Assembly (NCBI RefSeq): GCF_900104815.1
Contig: NZ_FNTD01000004.1
Span: 7,439,001-7,503,000, forward strand
Direction of reading: 5' to 3'
From: Streptomyces misionensis
Lineage (GTDB): Bacteria; Actinomycetota; Actinomycetes; Streptomycetales; Streptomycetaceae
Length of the DNA: 64,000 bases
This document shows positions 40,753 through 49,583 of the stretch, piece by piece (within the stretch, counting starts at the first letter, position 1; every line of letters begins with the position of its first letter). A model generated the notes under the pieces. That model had not been told where the DNA came from, did not search any database, and worked only from the letters and a program-made list of their open reading frames with translations. The translations under genes were made by a program, and so were the position numbers.

Positions 40753-42003
40753 TCAGCCGACCGTCCACTTCTGGTTGGCCCCGCCGGTGCAGGACCAGAT
40801 CTGCAGCCGCGTCCCGTTGGCCGAGTTGTTCCCGGTGACGTCCAGGCACTTGTTCGCCTGCGGGTTCACGATGTCGTGCGCGCCGGTGACCGTCCACTTC
40901 TGGTTCGCCCCGCCCGTGCAGTCCCACAGCTGGACCGTCGAGCCGTCCGCCGTGCCCGCGTCGGTGACGTCCAGGCACTTGCCGAGCGCCCGGATCGTGC
41001 CGTCCGAGCCGACCGTCCAGGACTGGGCCGCGGTGCCGTTGCAGTCGTAGAGCTGGACCGGGGTGCCGTTCGCGGAGTTGGCGCCGGCCACGTCCACGCA
41101 CTTGCCGGCCAGCCCCCGGATCGGGACCCCGGCCGCGCTGTCCGTGGTCGTGACGGACACCGAGTCCACCACCAGCTGCGCCGGGAACTGGGTGCTGCCG
41201 TCCGGGTCGCCGGGCCAGTAGCCGCCGACCGCCAGGTTCAGGATCAGGAAGAACGGCCGGTCGTTGTAGACCCAGGTCTTGCCGCCGAGGTCGGCGGGCG
41301 TGCGCCGCTCGTAGACGTTCCCGTCCACCGACCAGGTGATCGAGTCCGGTGCCCAGTCCACGGCGAAGGTGTGGAAGCCGTCCGCGAAGGCCTGCCCGTT
41401 CGGCAGCGAGTAGGCGGCGCCGATGCCGCCCGAGCCGGAGTAGCCGGGGCCGTGGATGGTGCCGTGCACGGTCGAGGGCTCGAAGCCGACGTTCTCCATC
41501 ACGTCGATCTCACCCGAGTCCGGCCAGTTCACCGGGGTGCCCAGCATCCAGAACGCGGGCCACATGCCCTGCCCGCGCGGGATCTTCATCCGGGCCTCGA
41601 CATGGCCGTAGCGCGCGGAGAACTTCCCGGAGGTGTTCAGCCGGGCCGAGGTGTACTGGCACGTGCCGTACCAGCACTGGTAACCGGCCGGGTTCTCCTT
41701 GCGGGCCGTGATCACCAGATGGCCCTGGCCGTCCAGGGCCGCGTTGTGGGTGCCGGAGGTGTAGTACTCCCGCTCGTGGTTGTTGACGTTGTCGCCCGTC
41801 TCCAGCGTCCACTTCGAGGAGTCGACCGGTGAGCCTGCGGGCCCGTCGAACGTGTCGGAGAAGGCGGTCACGGTCGCGGCGGGCGCGGCGGGCGCGGCGG
41901 CCGGGTCGGCGGGACGCGCGTGCGCCGGGCCGACGGCGGCCGAGCCGATCAGCACGGACAGGGCCGCGAACAGACATCTGCGCAGCAGGCGCGGGGAGGC
42001 CAT
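40753..42003 (-). CDS. Secreted GH16 beta-glucanase with CBM13 ricin-type module
   Basis: A 416-residue extracellular glycosidase. The signal peptide covers MASPRLLRRCLFAALSVLIG to about residue 30, with AHA/RPA as a likely cleavage site. The GH16 domain (about 45-280) carries the catalytic signature GEIDVMENVG, where the two Glu act as nucleophile and acid/base, and WPAFWMLG, as in laminarinases (beta-1,3-glucanases). A three-fold QxW ricin domain follows (about 288-416): AQSWTVG, NQKWTVT, NQKWTVG with CVDVAG/CLDVTD repeats, for binding beta-glucan or galactan. The ATG at 42003 has GGAG five bases upstream. Confidence 0.94.
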   Translation of the reverse strand: MASPRLLRRCLFAALSVLIGSAAVGPAHARPADPAAAPAAPAATVTAFSDTFDGPAGSPVDSSKWTLETGDNVNNHEREYYTSGTHNAALDGQGHLVITARKENPAGYQCWYGTCQYTSARLNTSGKFSARYGHVEARMKIPRGQGMWPAFWMLGTPVNWPDSGEIDVMENVGFEPSTVHGTIHGPGYSGSGGIGAAYSLPNGQAFADGFHTFAVDWAPDSITWSVDGNVYERRTPADLGGKTWVYNDRPFFLILNLAVGGYWPGDPDGSTQFPAQLVVDSVSVTTTDSAAGVPIRGLAGKCVDVAGANSANGTPVQLYDCNGTAAQSWTVGSDGTIRALGKCLDVTDAGTADGSTVQLWDCTGGANQKWTVTGAHDIVNPQANKCLDVTGNNSANGTRLQIWSCTGGANQKWTVG

Positions 42004-42082
42004 GGCACTCCGATCGTGGGGGTCGGTGGGGGGAAGTTTTCCTGGTTGATTTAAGGAGTGAGATAAGGGGCCGTCAAGAGTC

Positions 42083-42094
42083 TGGTACGGACCT
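42083..42094. promoter_or_regulatory. Weak DasR/chitinase-type operator-like site
   Basis: TGGTACGGACCT, about 85 bp upstream of the glucanase start, matches 9 of 12 bases of the TGGTCCAGACCT element that precedes Streptomyces chitinase genes and is bound by the GntR repressor DasR. One imperfect copy is weak evidence. The rest of the 252-bp gap to the Mrp operon has an A+T-rich stretch near 42045-42065 that may hold the glucanase promoter. Confidence 0.25.
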
Positions 42095-42255
42095 TCACTT
42101 GAGGCGCCGGTCATGCCCCGGTTTCCGTTCACGCTCCCGGGGCACTCCGCCCCCGGCCCCGCGCGCCGCCGCCCCGCCAGGGGTCCGGCGGTGCTTGGAT
42201 GCACCGGGCGGCGAAGCGGACAGACCGCCGCGAACCGGAAACGAGGAGGTGGCGG

Positions 42256-42450
42256 ATGGACCGGCGGACGACACCCCGTGCGGTGCTGCTCCTCGTCGGT
42301 GAACTCCTCCTGTGGTGGGTCGCGTTGACCCTGCTCTGGCTGGTGCTGATCAGCAGCGTCTACCCCCTTGAGTGGATCGTGGGCGCGAGCGTCGCCGCCG
42401 TGGGCGCGCTGCTGGCACGGGCCGGCCGGCGGGCGGTGAGCTGGCGGTGA
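42256..42450 (+). CDS. Short MrpE-like subunit of Na+/H+ antiporter
   Basis: A 64-residue membrane protein, MDRRTTPRAVLLLVGELLLW, with two hydrophobic helices (LLLVGELLLWWVALTLLWLVLIS and EWIVGASVAAVGALLARAG). It is less than half the usual MrpE length (about 160), keeping only the helical N-terminus. Assignment rests on its position as first gene of a run encoding MrpF/G, MbhD, MbhE-MnhB, MnhC and MnhD. The ribosome-binding site GAGGAGG is ideal. Its stop overlaps the next gene as GTGA. Confidence 0.75.
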   Translation: MDRRTTPRAVLLLVGELLLWWVALTLLWLVLISSVYPLEWIVGASVAAVGALLARAGRRAVSWR

Positions 42451-42899
42451 ACGGCTGGGTCCTGGCGGCGACCGTCGAACTCGGTGGGGGAGGGGCGGCC
42501 GCCCTGTGGGGCGTGACCACCGGGGGGACCGCCCGCCGCGTCGTCGCCCAGAACCTCACCACCGCGGCCCTGTGCCCGGCGCTGCTGCTGCTCGCCCAGG
42601 GGTACGGCCGCCCCGCCTACGTCGACCTCGCCCTGCTGCTCGCCCTGCTCGGACCGGTCGGCACCCTGGTCTTCGCCCGCCTGCTCCACGAGGACCTGGA
42701 GGGACAGCGGCCGAGCGCCTGGGGGCCGACCTACGCCGTGGCCGCGGTGGGCGCCGTGGTCGTGGCCGCCGTCTGCGCGGCCACCGGGCCGGGCCGGGCC
42801 ATGGTGAAGCTGCTGGTGATCGGCGCCCTGCTGATCGGCGGCAACCTGATCGCCTCGCGGGCCCTGTCGGGAGCCTTCCGGGGGGTGCGCGGTGGCTGA
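42447..42899 (+). CDS. MrpF-MrpG-like fused antiporter subunit
   Basis: A 150-residue integral membrane protein. Residues 1-85 resemble MrpF: RRVVAQNLTTAALCPALLLLAQG and then AYVDLALLLALLGPVGTLVFARLL, where the xDxALxxALxxxxGTxAFAR pattern is diagnostic. The second half (about 92-150) has two more helices ending in VKLLVIGALLIGGNLIASRALSGAF, similar to the end of MrpG. Together they would supply the small subunits of the antiporter complex in one chain. GTG 42447 overlaps the preceding stop. Confidence 0.75.
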   Translation: MNGWVLAATVELGGGGAAALWGVTTGGTARRVVAQNLTTAALCPALLLLAQGYGRPAYVDLALLLALLGPVGTLVFARLLHEDLEGQRPSAWGPTYAVAAVGAVVVAAVCAATGPGRAMVKLLVIGALLIGGNLIASRALSGAFRGVRGG

Positions 42900-42926
42900 G
42901 CCGGCACCCCGGACGGGAGGTGGGGC

Positions 42927-43187
42927 GTGGACGAAGCAGTGATCCTCGTGGCCCTGCTGCTGGTGGCCGGCGCGGCCACCGCGGCCGTGGCCCAGCGCGA
43001 CCCCGCCCGCCAGGCTCTGGTCCTGTCCGTCCTCGGCGTCCTGCTCGCCGTGCTGTTCACCGTGGTCCAGGCACCCGACGTCGGCCTGTCCCAGCTCGCC
43101 GTCGGCGCCGTCCTCACCCCGCTGCTGGTCATGCTGTCGGTGCGCAAGATCCGCCGCCGCGGCCGGGACCGGGACGGTGCCCGGTGA
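42927..43187 (+). CDS. MbhD/DUF4040 antiporter subunit
   Basis: An 86-residue protein with two or three hydrophobic helices. ALVLSVLGVLLAVLFTVVQAPDVGLSQLAVGAVLTPLLVMLSV contains the APDVxLTxxAVGAVL signature of the MbhD (DUF4040) family, which corresponds to the C-terminal part of MrpA in seven-subunit Mrp systems. The start is GTG 42927 with GGGAGG six bases upstream. Its stop overlaps the next gene as GTGA. Confidence 0.85.
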   Translation: MDEAVILVALLLVAGAATAAVAQRDPARQALVLSVLGVLLAVLFTVVQAPDVGLSQLAVGAVLTPLLVMLSVRKIRRRGRDRDGAR

Positions 43188-43924
43188 GCCGGCGGCTGCG
43201 GCTGTGGCTGCTGGCCGTGGGCGGCGCGGGCCTCGCCGCCCTGCTGACCGCCGCCAGCCTCGACCTGCCCGGCTTCGGTGGCCGTTCACACCCCTACGGC
43301 ACCCGTGCGGTGCACGCCTCCCTCACCCGGCACACTGCCAACACCATCGCCTCCGTCAACTTCGACCAGCGCGCCTACGACACCCTCGGCGAGATGAGCA
43401 TCCTGTTCGCCGCCGTCCTCGGCTGCGTGGTGCTGCTGCGCCAGGCCCGCGACGAATACCGGGCCCGCCCCCAACCCGCCCGCGTGGCCCTGCCCGTGCG
43501 CCGCTACGCGCTGCTCGTGACGCCCGTCGCCTTGGTCTGCGGCCTGTACGTCATCGCTCACGGCCAGCTCAGTCCCGGCGGCGGCTTCCAGGGCGGGGTG
43601 GTCGCCGCGACCGCCCTGCACCTGCTGTACCTCGGCGCCGACTACCACGCGCTCGAACGCATCCGGCCCCTCGGCGTCTTCGAGGCCACCGACGCCCTCG
43701 CCGTCTCCGCCTACCTGGTGCTCGGCCTCGCCGGTGTCCTGGCCGGGACCGCGTTCCTCGCCAACACCCTGCTGCCGTACGGCACGTTCAACACGCTGTC
43801 CTCGGGCGGCATCGTCCCGCTGCTGAACGCGGCCGTCGGCATGGAGGTGGCGTGCGCGGTCGTCGTCCTGCTCGCCAACTTCCTGGACCAGGCCGTCGAG
43901 ATCGAGGAGGAGTCCGCAGGGTGA
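43184..43924 (+). CDS. MbhE-MnhB fused antiporter subunit
   Basis: A 246-residue membrane protein. The N-terminal 85 residues follow the MbhE pattern: SHPYGTRAVHASLTRHTANTIASVNFDQRAYDTLGEMSILFAAVLG, where NxIAxVNFDxRxxDTLGE is the family hallmark. The rest is MnhB: RRYALLVTPVALVCGLYVIAHGQLSPGGGFQGGVVAATALHLLYLG, with the conserved HGxxSPGGGFQGG loop, then helices to the C-terminus LANFLDQAVEIEEESAG. The protein supplies both the MrpA-end and MrpB functions. It overlaps its neighbours at both ends (GTGA). Confidence 0.9.
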   Translation: MSRRLRLWLLAVGGAGLAALLTAASLDLPGFGGRSHPYGTRAVHASLTRHTANTIASVNFDQRAYDTLGEMSILFAAVLGCVVLLRQARDEYRARPQPARVALPVRRYALLVTPVALVCGLYVIAHGQLSPGGGFQGGVVAATALHLLYLGADYHALERIRPLGVFEATDALAVSAYLVLGLAGVLAGTAFLANTLLPYGTFNTLSSGGIVPLLNAAVGMEVACAVVVLLANFLDQAVEIEEESAG

Positions 43925-44280
43925 GCACCGTGGCGCACGTCCTGCCGTACCTGGTCGCCGCCTACGTCTTCCTGACCGGCGTGTACGGCCTCGCCACCAG
44001 CCGCAACCTGATCCACGCCGTGGGCTGTCTGTCGGTGTGCCAGGTCTCCACGTACATCCTGCTCCTTGCGGTCGGCTACCGGTCCGGCGGCACCGCGCCC
44101 GTCTTCTCGGACATCAAGCCCGGCTCCCGGCCCGTGGTGGACCCGGTGGTACAGGCCCTCACCCTCACCGACATCGTCGTCGGCGCCACCGTCACCGCCC
44201 TGCTGCTCGCCCTGGTCCTGCAGATCGTCAAACGGCACGGCACCGTCGACCCCAACGCACTGCGGGAGCTGCGCGGCTGA
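43921..44280 (+). CDS. mnhC: MnhC / NuoK-like antiporter subunit
   Basis: A 119-residue three-helix membrane protein. TGVYGLATSRNLIHAVGCLSVCQVSTYILLLAVGYRSGG matches MrpC/NuoK, with a polar residue in helix 2 and the conserved GLxxxxxxNLIHxxxGL pattern. The C-terminus is VVDPVVQALTLTDIVVGATVTALLLALVLQIVKRHGTVD, where DPxxQALTLTxIVIGxAxTA is highly conserved in MnhC. It begins at GTG 43921 inside the previous stop and ends TGATG, sharing one base with mnhD. Confidence 0.93.
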   Translation: MSTVAHVLPYLVAAYVFLTGVYGLATSRNLIHAVGCLSVCQVSTYILLLAVGYRSGGTAPVFSDIKPGSRPVVDPVVQALTLTDIVVGATVTALLLALVLQIVKRHGTVDPNALRELRG

Positions 44281-46049
44281 TGCGTCATCTGCTCCCCCTC
44301 CTCGTCGCGGTGCCGCTGCTCGGGGCCGCCCTGCTGGCCGCCGCGGGCCGCAGACTGCCGCGCGCCGCCGCCGAGCTGACCGGCCTCGTCGCCTCCGCCG
44401 CGACCGCCGCGCTCGCCCTCGTGCTGCTGCTCGGCTCCTCGCCGCCGATGGTCGAGTGGGCCGGCGGCTGGAAGCCCGTCGGCGGCGAGAGCGTCGGCAT
44501 CGAGCTGATCGGGGACGGCCCCTCGCTCGGCATGGCGGCACTCGTCTCCCTGCTCGCCCTCTCGGCCCTCGCCTACTCCTGGCGCTACTTCGACGAGCCG
44601 CCGCACGGCCACGCCGGTTCGTTCCCCGCGCTGATGCTGGTCTTCCAGGGCGCCATGTGTGGATTCGCCGTGGCCGGGGACCTGTTCAACGCCTTCGTGT
44701 TCTTCGAGCTGATGAGCGTGGTGGCCTACGCCCTGACCGGCTACCGCATCGACGAGGCCAAGGCGGTCCAGGGGGCGCTGACCTTCGGCGTCGTCAACTC
44801 GCTGGGCGCGTACGGAATGCTGACGGGCATCGCGCTGCTGTACGCCCGCACCGGCGAGCTGTCCATGACGAAGATCGGCCGGGGTCTCGACGGCACGGCC
44901 GGTCACGGCGGGCCCGACGCACTGGTGCTGGCCGCCTTCGTGCTGGTGCTCACCGGACTCCTGGTCAAAGCGGCCACCGTGCCCTTCCACTTCTGGCTCC
45001 CCGACGCCCACGCCGTCGCCCCCACCCCGGTGTGCATGCTGCTGTCCGGCGTGATGGTCGAACTCGGTGTGTACGGCGTCTGGCGCGTCTACGGCACCGT
45101 CTTCGCCGGACCCGGCGGCATCCCGGCCGCCGACCTGACCCGCGCCCTGCTGACGCTCGGCGTGCTCACCGCCGTCACCGGCGCCGTCATGTGCTGGTAC
45201 CAGCGGCACATCAAACGGCTGCTCGCCTTCTCCACCATCGCCCACACCGGCCTGTTCCTCGTCGCCGTCGGCGTCCTCACCCCCGAGGGCGACGACGGGG
45301 CCGCCCTGTACATCCTCGGCCACGCCGGGGTGAAGGCCGCGCTGTTCGCCTGTGCGGGCGCCCTGCTGGACCGGTTCGGCAGCGTGGACGAGCACGCGCT
45401 GCACGGCCGGGCGGGCCGGCTGCGGGCCACCGCCGTGCTGTTCGCCGTCGGCGGTCTCGCCCTCGCGGGCCTGCCGCCGTTCGGCACCGGGCTCGGCAAG
45501 GCGGTCAGCGAGGAGGCGGTCGGCGGCCCGCTCACCGTGGTGTACGTGGCCGTCTCCGCGCTCACGGCGGCCGCGGTGCTCCGGGTGACCGCCCGCGTCT
45601 TCTTCGGACTCGGGCCGCCCCCCGAGGACACCGACGCCTACCAGACCAGCGGCTCCGAGGAGGAGCCGGAGACCTCCGGACTGGTCGGCCGGGTCCCGGA
45701 CACCATGACCACGGTCGCCGCCGTACTGCTCGCCGCCGCGCTCGCCGTCGGCACCGTCCCAGGCTTCGGCGACCTCGTGGCCCGCTCGGTCAACGAGGCG
45801 GGCTCGGGCGGTGCCCGGGCCTCGGCCGCGTGGACCGCGCACGGCGTGCTGCTCGGTCTGCTCTCCGCCGTCCTCGCCGTGGCCGTCGCCGCCGTCACCG
45901 TCACCCGGCCGCGCCGCCCGGCCGCCCCCGCGTGGACCACACCCCTGCGCCGCCTCCAGTCCGGCCATGTCGGCGACTACGTCGCCTGGGTGGTGGTCGG
46001 CGCCACGCTGCTGGCCGCGCTCGCCCTGCCCGGCGTGCTCGGCGGCTGA
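44280..46049 (+). CDS. mnhD: MnhD / NuoM-like proton-translocating antiporter subunit
   Basis: A 589-residue, about 14-helix membrane protein, the large channel subunit. FNAFVFFELMSVVAYALTGY carries the conserved helix-5 Glu; later LVKAATVPFHFWLPDAHAVAPTPVCMLLSGVMVELGVYG includes the Lys and His residues of the proton path, a motif shared with NuoL/M/N. QRHIKRLLAFSTIAHTGLFL is also typical. The ATG overlaps the mnhC stop by one base. It is the only large NuoL/M-like subunit in the operon, since no MrpA N-terminal module is present. It exchanges Na+ (or K+) for H+ across the membrane. Confidence 0.94.
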   Translation: MRHLLPLLVAVPLLGAALLAAAGRRLPRAAAELTGLVASAATAALALVLLLGSSPPMVEWAGGWKPVGGESVGIELIGDGPSLGMAALVSLLALSALAYSWRYFDEPPHGHAGSFPALMLVFQGAMCGFAVAGDLFNAFVFFELMSVVAYALTGYRIDEAKAVQGALTFGVVNSLGAYGMLTGIALLYARTGELSMTKIGRGLDGTAGHGGPDALVLAAFVLVLTGLLVKAATVPFHFWLPDAHAVAPTPVCMLLSGVMVELGVYGVWRVYGTVFAGPGGIPAADLTRALLTLGVLTAVTGAVMCWYQRHIKRLLAFSTIAHTGLFLVAVGVLTPEGDDGAALYILGHAGVKAALFACAGALLDRFGSVDEHALHGRAGRLRATAVLFAVGGLALAGLPPFGTGLGKAVSEEAVGGPLTVVYVAVSALTAAAVLRVTARVFFGLGPPPEDTDAYQTSGSEEEPETSGLVGRVPDTMTTVAAVLLAAALAVGTVPGFGDLVARSVNEAGSGGARASAAWTAHGVLLGLLSAVLAVAVAAVTVTRPRRPAAPAWTTPLRRLQSGHVGDYVAWVVVGATLLAALALPGVLGG

Positions 46050-46211
46050 CCGGGCACGCCGGTGCCGCGGGCGACGAATGCAATGAATGCGCTTTACCAG
46101 AGCAAATTTCTGCTGGTGTGGTCAAAGAATTGCCCTGCCGGCGATGAGAGTTTCCTTGAAGAGGCCGCGACACGGCGTTCTCGACGGGGGTCGTGACCAA
46201 CACTGCCGCGC

Positions 46212-48416
46212 ATGGCCACGAACGTTCTCGACGCGACCGCCCCCACCGGTGCCGGCCGCCGCGCACCCTGGAAGACCCCGGCCGGCGAGCCCGCGTACGC
46301 CCGCCCCGCACTGCTGGCCCTCACCGCGCTCGCCGCCCTGCTCTACGCCTGGGACATCGGGCACAGCCAGTACCACACCTTCTACGCCGACGCGGCCCGC
46401 AGCATGACACAGAGCTGGAAGGCGTTCTTCTACGGCTCTTTCGACCCCGGGAATTCCATCACCCTCGACAAGACCCCGGGATTCCTGTGGCCGCAGGCGC
46501 TCTCCGCCCGCCTCCTCGGTTTCCACCCGTGGACCCTGACCCTGCCCCAGGTCCTCGAAGGCGTGGCGAGCCTGCTGGTGCTGTACCGTCTGGTGCACCG
46601 CTGGGCCGGGACCCACGCGGCCCTCGTCGCCGGTGCGGCGTTCCTGGTGACCCCGGTCGCGGTCGGTCTGTTCCGCACCTCCGTCGAGGACCCGGCGTTC
46701 ACCCTGTGCCTGCTGCTCGCCGCCGAGGCCACCCAGCGCGCCGCCCGCGCCGGCCGGCTGGGCCCGCTGCTGCAGGCCGGCTTCTGGGTCGGCGCCGCCT
46801 TCCAGGCCAAGATGCTGGAGGCCTGGGCCGTGCTGCCCGCGCTCGCCCTGGTCCACCTGGTCTCGGCCCCGGTCGCGCTGCGCCGCCGGCTCGCCCACCT
46901 CGGCCTGGCCGCCCTGGTGACGGTCGCGGTGTCGGCCTCCTGGATGCTCGCCGTCACCCTCGTACCGGCGAAGGAGCGGCCGTACGTGGACGGCACCACC
47001 GACAACTCCGCGTTCAGCATGGTCGTCGGCTACAACTTCCTGAACCGCTTCGCCTCCCTGGGCGTCAGCGCGGCCGCCACGGGAAGCGTGAGCGCGACCC
47101 AGGGGAGCGGGCACCGGGCCGGCGCCGGGCGGGGGACCGGGGGGCCGGGTGCCGCGGTCCCGGGTGCGACCGGGCACTCCGGCGCACGGCACGGCGCCGG
47201 TGCGACGGGCGCGGCCGGGCCCGCCCACCGGGGTGCCGGGGACCGGGGCGCGGCGGGTCCCGGGGGTGCCGCGCCCCGGGCCGGGGGCGGTTCCGGCGGC
47301 GCCCACGACGGGTGGGCGAAGATGTTCGGCCCCGCGCTCGCCGCCCAGACCGGCTGGTTCTACCCGTTCGCCGCCGTGGCCGCCGGCTGTGGAGTGCTCT
47401 GGCGCCGGGGGCGGCCGCGCACCGACGCGGCGCGGGCCGGTTTCCTGCTGTGGGGCACCTGGCTCGCCACGTACTTCCTGGTCTTCAGCGCCGGCAGCGT
47501 CGGCCCGCACACCTACTACATGGGCGTGATCGCCGTGCCGCTCGCCGCGCTCACCGGCGCCGGGGCGGTGCGGCTGTGGCGCGCCCACCGGGCCGGCGGT
47601 CGCCGCGCATGGGCCCTGCCGGGCGCGGTCGCGGCGACGACGGCCTGGAGCGCATACCTGGCCGGCCGGTTCCCCGCCTTCCTGCCGTGGCTGGCGCCCG
47701 CGGTGGCCGTGCTCGGGTCGGCCGCCGCCGTCCTGCTGGTCCTCACCCGGCCGGGCCGCCCCCGCGCCGGCGGCCGGCTCGCGCTCGGCGGACTCGCCGC
47801 CGCCCTCGCGGCCCTGCTCGCCGCCCCGACCGCGTGGGCGGTGCAGGTCTTCGATCCCGCGTACGGGACCGCGGGCATGGGATCGGTCGGCCCGACCGCC
47901 CCGGACCGGGGCACCGCGCGCACCGGCACCCCTGGCGCCCAGGCGGCCCGCGGCCGTACCCCCGCCTCCGCCGGGCCCGGCGCCTGGGGCGGCGTCGCCT
48001 CGGACGGCGGCATGACCGCGGCCCAGCGCCGGCTGCTCGACTACACCCGCGCCCACCGGGGCTCCGCCCGCTATGTGTTCGCCACCACCAACTGGACCGC
48101 GGCGTCCCCGTACATCCTCGCGACCGGCGCCGAGGTGCTCCCGCTCGGCGGGTTCAGCGGCCGGGTGCCCTTCCCGACGCCGGCGCGGTTCCGCCGGCTG
48201 GTGGCCGACGGCCGGGTCCGGTACGTCCTGGCGGGCGGCAGCGCGGGGTTCGGTCCGGCGGCGGCCGGCACGGCGAACGCGGCGGCCGGGAGGACGGCGG
48301 CGACGCGGATCGCCGACTGGGTCGAGTCCTCCTGCGCCGAGGTCCCGGCCGCGGCCTACGGTGGCACGGCCGCCGCCCCGGGCCAGACGCTCTACCGCTG
48401 CGACGTGGGCCAGTAG
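46212..48416 (+). CDS. GT39-type glycosyltransferase (PMT/ArnT-like)
   Basis: A 734-residue polytopic membrane protein. After a 30-residue cytoplasmic lead, helix 1 (ALLALTALAALLYAWDIG) is followed by the first external loop HTFYADAARSMTQSWKAFFYGSFDPGNSITLDKTPGFLWPQALSARLLG, which in this family bears the acidic catalytic residues. About a dozen helices follow. Between helices near residues 296-370 is a 75-residue Gly/Ala/His/Arg low-complexity insert, and the C-terminal region (about 540-734) is a soluble domain with VESSCAEVPAAAYGG. Such enzymes use polyprenyl-phosphate sugars. A short A+T-richer segment (46080-46150) precedes it. Confidence 0.9.
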   Translation: MATNVLDATAPTGAGRRAPWKTPAGEPAYARPALLALTALAALLYAWDIGHSQYHTFYADAARSMTQSWKAFFYGSFDPGNSITLDKTPGFLWPQALSARLLGFHPWTLTLPQVLEGVASLLVLYRLVHRWAGTHAALVAGAAFLVTPVAVGLFRTSVEDPAFTLCLLLAAEATQRAARAGRLGPLLQAGFWVGAAFQAKMLEAWAVLPALALVHLVSAPVALRRRLAHLGLAALVTVAVSASWMLAVTLVPAKERPYVDGTTDNSAFSMVVGYNFLNRFASLGVSAAATGSVSATQGSGHRAGAGRGTGGPGAAVPGATGHSGARHGAGATGAAGPAHRGAGDRGAAGPGGAAPRAGGGSGGAHDGWAKMFGPALAAQTGWFYPFAAVAAGCGVLWRRGRPRTDAARAGFLLWGTWLATYFLVFSAGSVGPHTYYMGVIAVPLAALTGAGAVRLWRAHRAGGRRAWALPGAVAATTAWSAYLAGRFPAFLPWLAPAVAVLGSAAAVLLVLTRPGRPRAGGRLALGGLAAALAALLAAPTAWAVQVFDPAYGTAGMGSVGPTAPDRGTARTGTPGAQAARGRTPASAGPGAWGGVASDGGMTAAQRRLLDYTRAHRGSARYVFATTNWTAASPYILATGAEVLPLGGFSGRVPFPTPARFRRLVADGRVRYVLAGGSAGFGPAAAGTANAAAGRTAATRIADWVESSCAEVPAAAYGGTAAAPGQTLYRCDVGQ

Positions 48417-48458
48417 CATGAACGCGGCAGCCCGGAATGATCATGCGAGGAGCAGATC

Positions 48459-49583
48459 GTGCGAGACATCGCCGTCTTCAGCGGCAGTGCCCATCCCGAC
48501 CTGGCCGCGGAGGTCTGCGCCCACCTCGGTGTGCCGCTCAGCCCCACGCGGATCAGCCGGTTCGCCAACGACTGCCTGGAGGTCCAGCTCCAGGCCAACT
48601 GCCGGGAACGGGACGTCTTCCTGATCCAGCCGCTGGTCAAGCCGGTGCAGGAACACCTGGTGGAGCTGCTGCTGATGTGCGACGCGGCGCGGGGCGCCTC
48701 CGCCTCCCGGATCACCGTCGTCATGCCGCACTACTCCTACGCCCGCTCCGACAAGAAGGACGCGCCCCGCATCTCCATCGGCGGGCGGCTGGTCGCCGAC
48801 CTCATGGTGGCGGCGGGCGCGAGCCGGGTGCTCGCCATGACCCTGCACTCCCCGCAGGTGCACGGCTTCTTCTCGGTGCCGGTGGACCATCTGCACGCGC
48901 TGCGCGAACTGGCCGACCACTTCCGGCAGTACGACCTCTCGCGCACCACGGTGGTCTCCCCGGACCTCGGCAACGCCAAGGAGGCCGCCGCCTTCGCCCG
49001 GCGCATCGGCGCGCAGGTGGCGGCGGGCGCCAAGCAGCGGTACGCGGACGACCGGGTGAGCATCAGCTCCGTCATCGGCGAGATCGCCGGGCGGGACGTC
49101 ATCGTGCTGGACGACGAGATCGCCAAGGGCAGCACCGTACTGGAACTGCTGGACCGGCTGCGGGAGTCGGGTCCCCGTTCGATCCGAGTGGCGTGCACCC
49201 ACGGGCTGTTCGCCTCCGGGGCGCTCAAGCGCCTGGGCGAGCAGCCCGACGTGCTGGAGATCGTCTGCACCAACACCGTGCCGATTCCCGCCGACGAGCA
49301 CACCGAGAAGCTGCGGGTGCTGTCCACCGCCCCGGCCCTCGCCGAGGCGGTACGGCGCATCCACGACGGCGAGTCCGTCAGCGCCCTGTTCGAGGAGGAC
49401 TGCGGAGCGGCTCACCACGAACCGGAGGCGGCCCCGGCCTGCTCCAGGGCCGCGTCCGGCGTGGCGTGCGGCGGCAGCAGCCGGGACAGGCCCGTCACCC
49501 GCAGCACGCGCAGGGTCAGCGGATGGGTGCACACCAGGTGCAGCCGTCCGTCGCCCGCCTGGACGTGGGCCCGCGCCCGGTAG
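48459..49583 (+). CDS. Ribose-phosphate pyrophosphokinase-like protein with extended C-terminus
   Basis: A 374-residue PRPP synthetase homologue (usual length about 315). It contains VVMPHYSYARSDKKDAPRISIGGRLVADLMVAAGASRVLAMTLHSPQVHGFF, where the second His and LHxxQxxGFF are kept, and the PRPP-binding loop region VIVLDDEIAKGSTVLELL in place of the usual DDxxxTGxT. TVVSPDLGNAKEAAAFARRIG replaces SPDxGGxxRA. Homology ends at about residue 312 (ESVSALFEEDCG); the remaining 60 residues are Arg/Ser-rich and encoded antisense to the STAS gene. It is probably a diverged paralogue, activity uncertain. The GTG start has GAGGAG upstream. Confidence 0.85.
   Translation: MRDIAVFSGSAHPDLAAEVCAHLGVPLSPTRISRFANDCLEVQLQANCRERDVFLIQPLVKPVQEHLVELLLMCDAARGASASRITVVMPHYSYARSDKKDAPRISIGGRLVADLMVAAGASRVLAMTLHSPQVHGFFSVPVDHLHALRELADHFRQYDLSRTTVVSPDLGNAKEAAAFARRIGAQVAAGAKQRYADDRVSISSVIGEIAGRDVIVLDDEIAKGSTVLELLDRLRESGPRSIRVACTHGLFASGALKRLGEQPDVLEIVCTNTVPIPADEHTEKLRVLSTAPALAEAVRRIHDGESVSALFEEDCGAAHHEPEAAPACSRAASGVACGGSSRDRPVTRSTRRVSGWVHTRCSRPSPAWTWARAR

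Noticed and set aside
46050..46211. CCAGAGCAAA/TTTCTGCTGG as an operator before the GT39 gene
   Set aside because: Only 7 of 10 arm positions match, and there is no adjacent regulator; it is too weak to list as a site.
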